From AV80 sp035536995 (lineage in GTDB: Bacteria > Verrucomicrobiota > Verrucomicrobiia > Chthoniobacterales > UBA10450): a DNA stretch of 64,000 bases. The position numbers were made by a program, and so were the translations under genes. Below are positions 9,210 through 16,269 of the stretch, in pieces (position 1 is the stretch's first letter; every line of letters begins with the position of its first letter). The DNA lies in NCBI GenBank assembly GCA_035536995.1, contig DATLNB010000049.1:62001-126000 (forward strand), written 5' to 3'. The notes under the pieces are model-generated. The model was not told the DNA's origin, did no database searches, and saw only the letters and a program-made list of their open reading frames with translations.

Positions 9210-10070
9210 ATGAAACGTTTCATTATTTGCCTCAGCGCACTTTCCGCGGCTTCGCTCGGTCTAGCACAAGATAAACCTCAGCTGAAGGACCAGAAAGACA
9301 AAGCCAGTTACAGCATTGGCTATGATATCGGCTCCACTTTCAAGAAACAAAATATCGAATTGAACGCCGACGCGCTTTTAGCCGGGATGAAAGAAGCCAT
9401 GGCCGGGAAAGAAGGTACTCTCACGAAGGAGGAACGGGAGAAAACGCTGGAGACTTTCCAAAAAGAAATGATGGAGAAGCAGGTCGCGGCTAGCAAGGAA
9501 GCCGCCGCGAAGAACCTCGCGGAAGGGGAAAAGTTTCTGGCTGAGAACAAGAAGAAAGAGGGAATTAAGACCACGGCCAGCGGCTTGCAGTATAAAGTCG
9601 TAAAGGAAGGCAACGGCCCGACCCCGAAAGACACGGATACCGTGGTCACGAACTACCGCGGCACGCTGATCGATGGGACTGAATTCGACAGCTCTTACAA
9701 GCGCAATGAGCCTGCGACGTTTCCGGTAAATCGCGTCATCAAAGGTTGGACTGAAGCGCTCCAGCTGATGAAGGTGGGTTCGAAGTACCAGCTTTATATC
9801 CCGGCAGCGCTCGGGTACGGCGAACGAGGAGCCGGGAAGGACATCGGTCCGAATGCGACCCTGGTTTTTGATGTCGAACTCCTCAGCATCAAGCCACCTG
9901 AGACCCCGGCCCCAGCCGCATCGGTAGCGCCAGGCGCCGCCGCTCCGTCCCCGGCGACGAAAATCAGCCCGGCGACGGCTAGCCCGGCTCCCGCTGCCAG
10001 CCCGGTAGCCAAGCCGTTGCCGACGACCGCGGTTCCGCCCGCTGCCTCGCCGTCAGCGCCGCCAAAGTAG
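9210..10070 (+). CDS. secreted FKBP-type peptidyl-prolyl isomerase (Mip/FkpA-like)
   Basis: 286 residues from ATG, chosen because it gives a clean signal peptide (FIICLSALSAASLGLAQ). An N-terminal helical dimerisation region (about 30-125; SYSIGYDIG, then Lys/Glu-rich helices) is followed by an FKBP domain (about 130-235; VTNYRGTLIDGTEFDSSY, then GYGERGAGKDIGPNATLVFDVELL). The last 50 residues are a low-complexity Pro/Ala tail. It should catalyse prolyl isomerisation on exported proteins in the periplasm. It is divergent from the preceding secreted-protein gene, sharing its upstream region. Confidence 0.92.
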   Translation: MKRFIICLSALSAASLGLAQDKPQLKDQKDKASYSIGYDIGSTFKKQNIELNADALLAGMKEAMAGKEGTLTKEEREKTLETFQKEMMEKQVAASKEAAAKNLAEGEKFLAENKKKEGIKTTASGLQYKVVKEGNGPTPKDTDTVVTNYRGTLIDGTEFDSSYKRNEPATFPVNRVIKGWTEALQLMKVGSKYQLYIPAALGYGERGAGKDIGPNATLVFDVELLSIKPPETPAPAASVAPGAAAPSPATKISPATASPAPAASPVAKPLPTTAVPPAASPSAPPK

Positions 10071-10089
10071 GGCGCCGTTCCAATCCCGA

Positions 10090-10452
10090 TTAGCTCGAGC
10101 TTTCGGTCGTCTCCCAGGCGATGCGCGGAGCATCGCCCCAGAGGTCTTCGAGGCTGTAGAATTCGCGTTTTTCGCGCCGAAAGACGTGCACGATAACCTG
10201 CATGTAATCGAGCACGATCCATTGGCTCGCAGGAAAGCCATCAACAGAGACCGCGCGAACCGAATGGTCGTCCCGCAACCGTCCTTCGATCTCGCCCGCG
10301 ATTGCCTTCAAATGCGGCTCGGAGGTTCCGGAGCAGATCACGAAAAAATCCGTGAAGCTGGATATGCCTTGCAGATCGAGAACAATGATCTCTTCCGCCT
10401 TTTTGTCCGCCGCGAAGTTGGCGCAGGCTTTTGCTAAATTTTCGGCGGTGAT
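10090..10452 (-). CDS. rsfS: ribosomal silencing factor RsfS, probable AUC start
   Basis: About 120 residues. RsfS binds L14 on the 50S subunit and blocks subunit joining under starvation. The family core is clear: EIIVLDLQGISSFTDFFVIC, SGTSEPHLKAIA and WIVLDYMQVIVHVF. The homologous region starts about 6 residues after an ATC codon at 10452, which has GGGAG 7 nt upstream and comes just after the nadD stop. No ATG, GTG or TTG lies nearby; the nearest upstream in-frame candidates are CTG at 10500 and TTG at 10539, inside nadD. I therefore chose ATC as the start. Pairing with nadD is the normal arrangement. Confidence 0.85.
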   Translation of the reverse strand: MTAENLAKACANFAADKKAEEIIVLDLQGISSFTDFFVICSGTSEPHLKAIAGEIEGRLRDDHSVRAVSVDGFPASQWIVLDYMQVIVHVFRREKREFYSLEDLWGDAPRIAWETTESSS

Positions 10453-10453
10453 T

Positions 10454-11023
10454 CTACGTCTCCCGGTAAAGCTGGTGTTCGCGAATGATTTGGTGGACAG
10501 CTGCGGGTACGAGATACCGAATGGATTGGCCGCGCGCAACTCTGTTTCTGATGTCGCTCGCGGAGATGTCGATTTGCCGGCGTATCGTCGGGTAAGAATG
10601 CTCCGTCTTTGAGCCGCTGCGGTCCAAAACGACGAACTGGACGAGACTCGATAGATCTTGGAAGCGGTGCCACGTGTCCAGACGGGCAACGTTATCTTCA
10701 CCGATAAGGTAAAAGAAACGGGTAGCAGGCTCGCGTTTGTGGAGGGCCTCCACAGTGTCTATGGCGAAGGACGGCGGGGGACGGTCGAGCTCCATCGTGT
10801 CGAGGCAAAACCGTGGTTCGTCTTTGATCGCGGCCCGCACCATCTCGGTCCGCCGATGTGGGTCGGCATGCGTTTGCCCAAGCTTATGTGGCGAGGCGGC
10901 GGCCGGGATGAAGAGAACGTGATCGAGCTCTAATTGCTCAATCGCGTCCCTCGCCAGGATCAAATGTCCGCAATGAATCGGGTCGAAGGTCCCGCCGAAG
11001 ATGCCGGTTCGCTTCGCTTTCAT
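10454..11023 (-). CDS. nadD: nicotinate-nucleotide adenylyltransferase
   Basis: 189 residues. It adenylates nicotinate mononucleotide to deamido-NAD in NAD synthesis. The N-terminal GIFGGTFDPIHCGHL carries the nucleotide-binding GxFDPxHxGH signature; a second motif, SASDIRNRVARGQSIRYLVP, is the SxxxIR site near the C-terminus. Length is usual for the family. It is the first gene of a nadD-rsfS pair; the rsfS frame begins at its stop, so the two are likely translationally coupled. Confidence 0.95.
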   Translation of the reverse strand: MKAKRTGIFGGTFDPIHCGHLILARDAIEQLELDHVLFIPAAASPHKLGQTHADPHRRTEMVRAAIKDEPRFCLDTMELDRPPPSFAIDTVEALHKREPATRFFYLIGEDNVARLDTWHRFQDLSSLVQFVVLDRSGSKTEHSYPTIRRQIDISASDIRNRVARGQSIRYLVPAAVHQIIREHQLYRET

Positions 11024-11067
11024 TCACGACCGAGCAAAACCGCGCTCGCAATTACGGGCATGAAATC

Positions 11068-11098
11068 TTGTTTCGCAGTTCGAGGCGAAAAGTAAAGT
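11068..11098 (+). promoter_or_regulatory. weak putative promoter of nagZ
   Basis: TTGTTT (11068-11073) and TAAAGT (11093-11098) are spaced by 19 bp. The -10 ends 6 nt before the ATG at 11105, again predicting a leaderless message. The spacing is longer than ideal, so this is tentative. Confidence 0.25.
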
Positions 11099-11104
11099 GA
11101 GCCG

Positions 11105-12205
11105 ATGAATGGCTTCGACCTCGGGCAGTTAATCCTTGCCGGCGTTCCTGGATATGAGCTCGACGCCGAATCCGCCGAGCTCTTCCGGCGGATTCAGCCC
11201 GGAGGTTACATTCTGTTTGGACGCAACATTCAGAGCCCCGTTCAGCTGCGGAAACTGATCGACGACCTGCGCGACCTCAGCGAGATCGAGCCGATTATCA
11301 CAATCGATCAGGAGGGCGGACGCGTGTCCCGCCTCCGGCTGATCGGAAACGAGCCGCCGAATGCACAACAACTGCGTGATCGAGGCGACGTCGCGCTGGT
11401 TCAAAGACATGGGGAGATCACCGGCCGTCTCCTCCGCCTTTTCGGGTTCAATCTCGATCTCTGCCCGGTCCTCGACATCTCTTTTGATGATGAAGCCGAT
11501 AACTCGCTGCGCGGACGGTGCTATGGCCGTGGCGTGGAGCAGGTGGTTCGGCTGGCTGGAGCGTTCAACGACGGAATGCGAGGCGAAGGGATTCTGAGCT
11601 GTGGAAAACATTTTCCGGGCTATTCCGCCGCGACCGTCGATGCTCACCACGACTTGCCGAAAATCGAGCGATCCCGCGCTGAGCTGGATCTGGAAGAGCT
11701 GGCCGTTTTCCGGCAATTCACAGATTCCGTCGATTCGATGATGATCTGTCACGCTTGGTATCCGGCATTCAATGCGGCCAAGCGGCCTGCATCCCTCTCT
11801 CGCGAGATCGTCACCGGACTCCTGCGGGAGCGATATCAGTATAAAGGGCTCATCATGACCGATGACCTCGACATGGGCGCGATCCTGAATGAATACGGCC
11901 TGGAGGAGACAATCCGCCTCGCCGTTGAAGCAGGAAACGACTGGGTTATGATCTGTCACCGGGTGGATTCCATCGCGGAGGTGCATGCGACGCTTGGCCG
12001 CTTGCCGCGCGCGCAGATCGAACGAGCGCTGGGCAACGTCGCCCAGACCAAGGCCAAGCTAGCGCCACCGGAACATTTCTCAGAGGAACGATTTCACGCG
12101 ATAGACCGGGAAGTCTGGGATCTGCGCGTAGCTGTCCTGGGAGAAGAAGAAGCCGCTAAACGCAGCCCCGAGGACGGAAAACGCTCTCCGGTGGAAATGT
12201 ACTAG
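11105..12205 (+). CDS. nagZ: glycoside hydrolase family 3, NagZ-type beta-N-acetylhexosaminidase
   Basis: 366 residues with no signal peptide, so cytoplasmic. NagZ removes GlcNAc from anhydro-muropeptides in cell-wall recycling. The protein has GGYILFGRN near the N-terminus, TIDQEGGRVSRL (substrate Arg), LCPVLDI, KHFPGYSAATVDAHHDLP (the general acid/base Asp-His loop) and MTDDLDMGAI with the nucleophile Asp. The usual KHFPGHG is changed to KHFPGYS, replacing one normally conserved His, while the DxH dyad is kept. Substrate specificity is therefore likely but not certain to be NagZ-like. The last 30 residues are charged and not conserved. Confidence 0.85.
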   Translation: MNGFDLGQLILAGVPGYELDAESAELFRRIQPGGYILFGRNIQSPVQLRKLIDDLRDLSEIEPIITIDQEGGRVSRLRLIGNEPPNAQQLRDRGDVALVQRHGEITGRLLRLFGFNLDLCPVLDISFDDEADNSLRGRCYGRGVEQVVRLAGAFNDGMRGEGILSCGKHFPGYSAATVDAHHDLPKIERSRAELDLEELAVFRQFTDSVDSMMICHAWYPAFNAAKRPASLSREIVTGLLRERYQYKGLIMTDDLDMGAILNEYGLEETIRLAVEAGNDWVMICHRVDSIAEVHATLGRLPRAQIERALGNVAQTKAKLAPPEHFSEERFHAIDREVWDLRVAVLGEEEAAKRSPEDGKRSPVEMY

Positions 12206-12232
12206 AGCTGCCGAACTCAATTCCTTGAGCGA

Positions 12233-12261
12233 TTGACGATACTTCGCTCCACCCATAACAT
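12233..12261 (+). promoter_or_regulatory. sigma70-like promoter predicted to give a leaderless mRNA
   Basis: TTGACG (12233-12238), 17 bp, TAACAT (12256-12261), then 6 nt to the GTG start at 12268. The transcription start should coincide with the start codon, and there is no Shine-Dalgarno sequence. Confidence 0.45.
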
Positions 12262-12267
12262 GCGCGC

Positions 12268-12975
12268 GTGCAAGCGGAGCTGGAGCAATTGCTCGTTCTT
12301 CAAAATCGTCAGCAAAAGATCAGGCAAATTCAGACTGAGATAAAGACGGTGCCGCAACAGCGGCAGCACCTCGAGGCCCAGTTGGCGGCGAGCGCGGCCT
12401 CCCTCAGCGCATTGAAACAGAAGGTGCAGCACTTGGAGATGGATCGGAAGAAACTCGAGCTCGATGCCGGGACCCGCCGGGAAAGCATCAACCGGCTTAA
12501 GACCCAGCAATATGAGACGCGGAAGAACGACGAGTTCCGCGCCATGGGAAACGAGATCGAGCGTTACGAGAAGGAAATCCACAATATCGAGGACCAGGAA
12601 CTCGAGCTGATGGATGAGACCGAAAAGCTGAAGGTAGAGGTCGCCGCGGAAGAGAAAAAAGCCGGAGCCGCCCGGGAATCGATTGCCCGTCAGATGGCCG
12701 ACCTCGAGGAGAAAGGGAAGACGCTGGAAAGCCGGTTGAGCCAGCTTACAGCGGAGCGGGCCGAACTGGCGGCCAGGGTAGAGGAAGACCTACTCGACCA
12801 GTTCGAACGGCTTTTTACCAGCAAGGGAGACGCCGCCGTTGTCGCCCTCGAACACGAAGTCTGTACCGGTTGCCACATGAAGGTGACGACGCAGACCGCG
12901 CACCGGGTCAAGAATGGCAAAGAGATCGTCAGCTGCGAGCAATGCGGCCGAATTCTTTACGCCGCCGATCTGTAG
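12268..12975 (+). CDS. coiled-coil protein with C4 zinc ribbon (DUF164/CT398-like)
   Basis: 235 residues from GTG. Residues about 1-180 are one long Glu/Lys/Gln-rich coiled coil, probably an antiparallel hairpin. The C-terminus holds a zinc ribbon with two Cys pairs, CTGCHMKV and CEQCGRILY. The family, known from chlamydiae as CT398, occurs widely; a chlamydial member was reported to bind sigma54 and secretion components, so a regulatory or scaffold role is possible. Function here is not proven. The last codon plus stop (CTG TAG) runs into a small inverted-repeat element, which supplies the TAG. Confidence 0.85.
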   Translation: MQAELEQLLVLQNRQQKIRQIQTEIKTVPQQRQHLEAQLAASAASLSALKQKVQHLEMDRKKLELDAGTRRESINRLKTQQYETRKNDEFRAMGNEIERYEKEIHNIEDQELELMDETEKLKVEVAAEEKKAGAARESIARQMADLEEKGKTLESRLSQLTAERAELAARVEEDLLDQFERLFTSKGDAAVVALEHEVCTGCHMKVTTQTAHRVKNGKEIVSCEQCGRILYAADL

Positions 12976-13097
12976 AGGCGCGTCTGCCAAGCGCCTGAGC
13001 TCACGGGAAGGACTTCGCACACGCGCGGAAACAGGGCGGGAGGCGCGATTCACCAAGCGAGCTGGCGGGCGGGGCGCTCGGCACAAGCGCCTCTACA
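12971..13097 (+). repeat. small terminal-inverted-repeat element, copy 1 (127 bp)
   Basis: The ends are a perfect 11-bp inverted repeat, TGTAGAGGCGC / GCGCCTCTACA, with further imperfect pairing inside. A shorter relative (62 bp) lies at 42860-42921; their last 24 bp differ at only 2 positions. There is no coding capacity. The element fills the gap between two convergent genes: its left end contains the stop codon of the zinc-ribbon gene and its right end lies 3 nt from the ychF stop. It resembles a REP/MITE-type sequence; it could also act as a bidirectional terminator. Confidence 0.75.
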
Positions 13098-13100
13098 TCG

Positions 13101-14210
13101 TCAGACGTTGAATCGAAATTCGACGACGTCGCCGTCTTTGACGACGTATTCCTTGCCTTCGATCCGGAGCTTCCCGGATTCGCGTGCTTTGGCGAACGAG
13201 CCCAGGCCGACGAGGTCGTCAAAGTGCACCACCTCGGCTGCGATGAAGCCACGCTCGAAATCAGAATGGATCACTCCGGCCGCGGCCGGCGCCTTGTCGC
13301 CTGCTCGAATGGTCCATGCTCGCGTCTCCTTTTCCCCGGTCGTTAGATAGGTCCGGAGCCCAAGCAAATGATACACGGCGCGAATGAGAGCACTGACGCC
13401 GCTCCCTTCGACGCCCAGATCGCGCAGATACTCCTGCGCTTCCACCTCGCTCAGATCTACGAGCTCGCTCTCGATCTGGGCGCTGATCACCACCGCCTCC
13501 GTCGCGAAGTGATTTCGGGCGTAATCCTGTACCGCGGTGACATGGGAATTGGTGTTCTGCGCGGACGCCGCCAGGTCGGCTTCGGCCACGTTGCAGGCGA
13601 AGAGCGTTGGCTTTGAGCTCAGGAGAAAGAACTCGCGGGCGATCTCCTTCTCTTCTGGAGTCAGGTCAAGAGTCACGGCCGGACGGCCGGCGTCGAGGTG
13701 CGGAAGCAACTTGTCGATCACCGCGCTCTCGGCTTTTGCCGTTTTCGAGCCGGCACGGATCTCCTTTTGAATCCGGTCGTGCCGCTTCTGCAGACTTCCC
13801 AGGTCCGCGAGGACGAGCTCGGTATTGATGACCTCGATATCGCGGACCGGATCGATGGTTCCACTGACATGATGGATATCGGCGTTCTCAAAACAACGGA
13901 CCACCTGGACGATCGCGTTTACTTCCCGGATGTGGCTGAGAAACTGATTGCCGAGTCCTTCGCCCGCGCTCGCTCCCTTCACCAATCCGGCGATGTCCAC
14001 GAATTCGATGGCTGCTGGAATCGTTTTTTGGGAATGAGAGAGCTTTGACAGAACGTCCAGCCGGGAGTCCGGCACGGTAACGACGCCGAGGTTCGGATCG
14101 ATCGTGCAGAATGGATAGTTCGCTGCCTGTGCTTTCTGCGTTCGCGTAACAGCGTTAAAGAGCGTCGATTTCCCGACGTTCGGCAGACCAACGATTCCGG
14201 CGCTCAACAT
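13101..14210 (-). CDS. ychF: redox-regulated ATPase YchF (Obg family)
   Basis: 369 residues, the normal length. P-loop protein that prefers ATP to GTP and binds ribosomes. The N-terminus GIVGLPNVGKSTLFNAVT is the Walker A region, followed by the YchF-typical NYPFCTIDPN and DIAGLVKGAS (G3). A coiled-coil insertion (about 120-200) and a C-terminal TGS domain (ending GKEYVVKDGDVVEFRFNV) complete the fold. It is convergent with the zinc-ribbon gene across the inverted-repeat element. Confidence 0.96.
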   Translation of the reverse strand: MLSAGIVGLPNVGKSTLFNAVTRTQKAQAANYPFCTIDPNLGVVTVPDSRLDVLSKLSHSQKTIPAAIEFVDIAGLVKGASAGEGLGNQFLSHIREVNAIVQVVRCFENADIHHVSGTIDPVRDIEVINTELVLADLGSLQKRHDRIQKEIRAGSKTAKAESAVIDKLLPHLDAGRPAVTLDLTPEEKEIAREFFLLSSKPTLFACNVAEADLAASAQNTNSHVTAVQDYARNHFATEAVVISAQIESELVDLSEVEAQEYLRDLGVEGSGVSALIRAVYHLLGLRTYLTTGEKETRAWTIRAGDKAPAAAGVIHSDFERGFIAAEVVHFDDLVGLGSFAKARESGKLRIEGKEYVVKDGDVVEFRFNV

Positions 14211-14292
14211 AAGCGCGCACGCTAATGCCGCTCAGTCCTCCTCGCAAAGCGGGAGAATAGCGGTGCCGTGGCCACCCAGGAATAAGGGAGAT

Positions 14293-14365
14293 CGGGCCGC
14301 CGGGATTCGAACCCGGGACCTCTTGAACCCCATTCAAGCGCACTACCAAGCTGTGCTACGGCCCG
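14293..14365 (-). tRNA. tRNA-Pro (GGG anticodon)
   Basis: 73 nt cloverleaf: 7-bp acceptor CGGGCCG/CGGCCCG, D-arm with CAGCTTGGTAG, anticodon stem CTTGA/TCAAG with loop ATGGGGT (anticodon GGG), and T-arm CGGGTTCGAATCCCG. CCA is not encoded. Confidence 0.95.
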
Positions 14366-14418
14366 CGATCGCGCCCACTATCTACCGCCAGCGTAGGGAT
14401 TGCCAAAAACTTTTCGAC

Positions 14419-15285
14419 CTACGGCGGCGCAACACTCCAGCCGCTCAGGAACTGATCGATCAGCTCGGGAAGCTGGTCACTATAACCTCCCTCCAAAATC
14501 GCTCCCGCCGGAATGTTCGTCTCGCGCAGCCATGCGCCGAACGTCCGAAAATCTTCGGCTTCGAGCGACATCTGAGTAATCGGGTCGCCCGCGTAAGCGT
14601 CGAAGCCGGCCGAGACCAGGAGAAGGTCGGGCTGGAAATCAACCAAACGGCCGAGGGAACGCCTGACCTGCTCCAGATGTGGTCCCCTGGGGGTGAGGGG
14701 CGGGATGGGAAAGTTATGGATGTTGCCGAACGACCGGGTTCCTGTTCCAGGGTATCCCGGAAACTGGTGAATTGAGGCGAAAGCAACGCGTGGGTTCCCA
14801 GCGACCACATCCTCCGTCCCGTTCCCGTGGTGGGCGTCAAAGTCCCAGATGGCGACCCGCTCGGCACCGTTGGCTAGTGCATCGAGCGCCGCGACCGCGA
14901 TGTTGCTAAAATAACAAAACCCCATTGGCCGGACCCTCGTGGCGTGGTGCCCGGGGGGCCGCATCAAGCTGAAGGCGGCGCTTCCGTTGCGCGCGCTTCG
15001 GGCAACGTCGATCCCAGCACCCGCGGCACGAGACGCGTGTTCGGAAATTCCGGAATACGCCGGGGTGTCCGTATCGAACGCGGCCGTGGCGCCGCGGACC
15101 CGGTCCAGATGATCCTGTGAATGGGCGCGCAGCAGGGCACTGTCAGGGGCCGATCCCGGTGTGCACCACTCCCAGCCGGGATGCCGGCTTTTTAGGAGCG
15201 ACACCGACCGTTCAATCCGAGCCGGCCGCTCGGGATGACCACGCGAGGTGTATTCGGTGCAACGCGGATCAAAAAAAATAATCAC
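14419..15285 (-). CDS. histone deacetylase / acetoin-utilisation family protein
   Basis: 288 residues from GTG. Zn-dependent amidohydrolase fold of the arginase/deacetylase superfamily. Recognisable are HPERPARI near the N-terminus, LMRPPGHHAT (catalytic His pair), WDFDAHHGNGTEDV (zinc Asp/His), FDAYAGDPITQMSL (zinc Asp), and a final Gly-rich EGGYS. Bacterial members deacetylate acetyl-lysine proteins or polyamines; the substrate is unknown here. It stands alone after tRNA-Pro on the same strand. Confidence 0.88.
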   Translation of the reverse strand: MIIFFDPRCTEYTSRGHPERPARIERSVSLLKSRHPGWEWCTPGSAPDSALLRAHSQDHLDRVRGATAAFDTDTPAYSGISEHASRAAGAGIDVARSARNGSAAFSLMRPPGHHATRVRPMGFCYFSNIAVAALDALANGAERVAIWDFDAHHGNGTEDVVAGNPRVAFASIHQFPGYPGTGTRSFGNIHNFPIPPLTPRGPHLEQVRRSLGRLVDFQPDLLLVSAGFDAYAGDPITQMSLEAEDFRTFGAWLRETNIPAGAILEGGYSDQLPELIDQFLSGWSVAPP

Positions 15286-15470
15286 AAGACCGGGTTCACT
15301 TGATCAAGAGCTGTCACTTGGTGTTTTGAAGTTGACCGCAGGTCAGAACTTTGGCTACCAAGGTCTCCTCTTTCGCGCTTCTTCGAAAGAATCTTTGAAA
15401 CTCTCGCGGAAATTTCCTGTAGCACTCGGTAAGACCCTCGGGACCACCGAAACAAAAGGAGAATCCAAAC

Positions 15471-16178
15471 ATGAAATATACCACCCCTAAGACCATCGCC
15501 GTTGCTCTATTAAACCTGGCTGTCGCCGGCTGGCTAGGCGCCGCCCCGCCTGTGGCGGACGTCGGAGAAGCCGAATCGTTCGGCCATCCCGCACTTTACA
15601 TGGGAGCCGCCAGCGGAGGATTCTCCCTCGCATCAAGCTGCGATCCAGCTGCGACAAGCTGTTTCGTGCTCGCACCTTCTCCGACCACGACCACTTTTAC
15701 GGTGACGGATGACTGCCGAATCAAATTACCGAAGAAGGCGACCCGGACCATCATTTACCCGGCCCTGAACTTCTTCGTGAACTATGAGCTGGAGAACCAT
15801 ACCGGGGTCTTCCAGCCCCAGGGATTATTTTTCTTTCGCGCGAGCATCGACGTTGAAAGCGATGCGTTGCTCGATCCGACGATTATCGATCCGTCGACCG
15901 GAAGCCCTGCGGCGGGAAAATTCCGCGCCGTTTTTAACTACACCTATCGAGACGACCGGAGCATGCAGGTGAACGATCGGCAGCGCCAGCAGATGACCCT
16001 TGTCAGGGTTGGGAACGGCGGTATCAACAAGGCCTTCTTCGTTGGTCAAGGCGTACCGCAAGCCGTCGTCGACGCGATGTTCGCTGGCCCCATTACCCTC
16101 CGGATGAACGTTGAAGGTGAGGCCAAGCTGTGCGACTTCGCCAGCGTGACGACCAATATGCGTCTCTTTGGCGACTAG
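15471..16178 (+). CDS. secreted protein of unknown function
   Basis: 235 residues with a good Shine-Dalgarno sequence (AAAGGAG, 9 nt before ATG). The signal peptide (about 1-24, MKYTTPKTIAVALLNLAV...) is followed by a mature region with two Cys pairs (SCDPAATSC and later DDC/LCD) and several beta-rich stretches (LFFFRASIDVESDALLD, FNYTYRDD). I do not recognise the family. It is a single-gene unit with its own ribosome site and a strong terminator, which suggests fairly high, independent expression. Confidence 0.7.
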   Translation: MKYTTPKTIAVALLNLAVAGWLGAAPPVADVGEAESFGHPALYMGAASGGFSLASSCDPAATSCFVLAPSPTTTTFTVTDDCRIKLPKKATRTIIYPALNFFVNYELENHTGVFQPQGLFFFRASIDVESDALLDPTIIDPSTGSPAAGKFRAVFNYTYRDDRSMQVNDRQRQQMTLVRVGNGGINKAFFVGQGVPQAVVDAMFAGPITLRMNVEGEAKLCDFASVTTNMRLFGD

Positions 16179-16207
16179 AGATCGTCCCGTCCCGCCAGGA
16201 TTTGCTT

Positions 16208-16243
16208 CCGCCGCCCTGAATAAACGGGGCGGCGGTTTGCTTT
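16208..16243 (+). terminator. Rho-independent terminator
   Basis: A perfect 9-bp GC stem CCGCCGCCC / GGGCGGCGG (16208-16216 and 16227-16235) with a 10-nt loop is followed by TTTGCTTT. It lies 30 nt after the secreted-protein stop at 16178. Confidence 0.85.
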
Positions 16244-16269
16244 GATGAATCGGGCCCGCCAGCCCGCCC

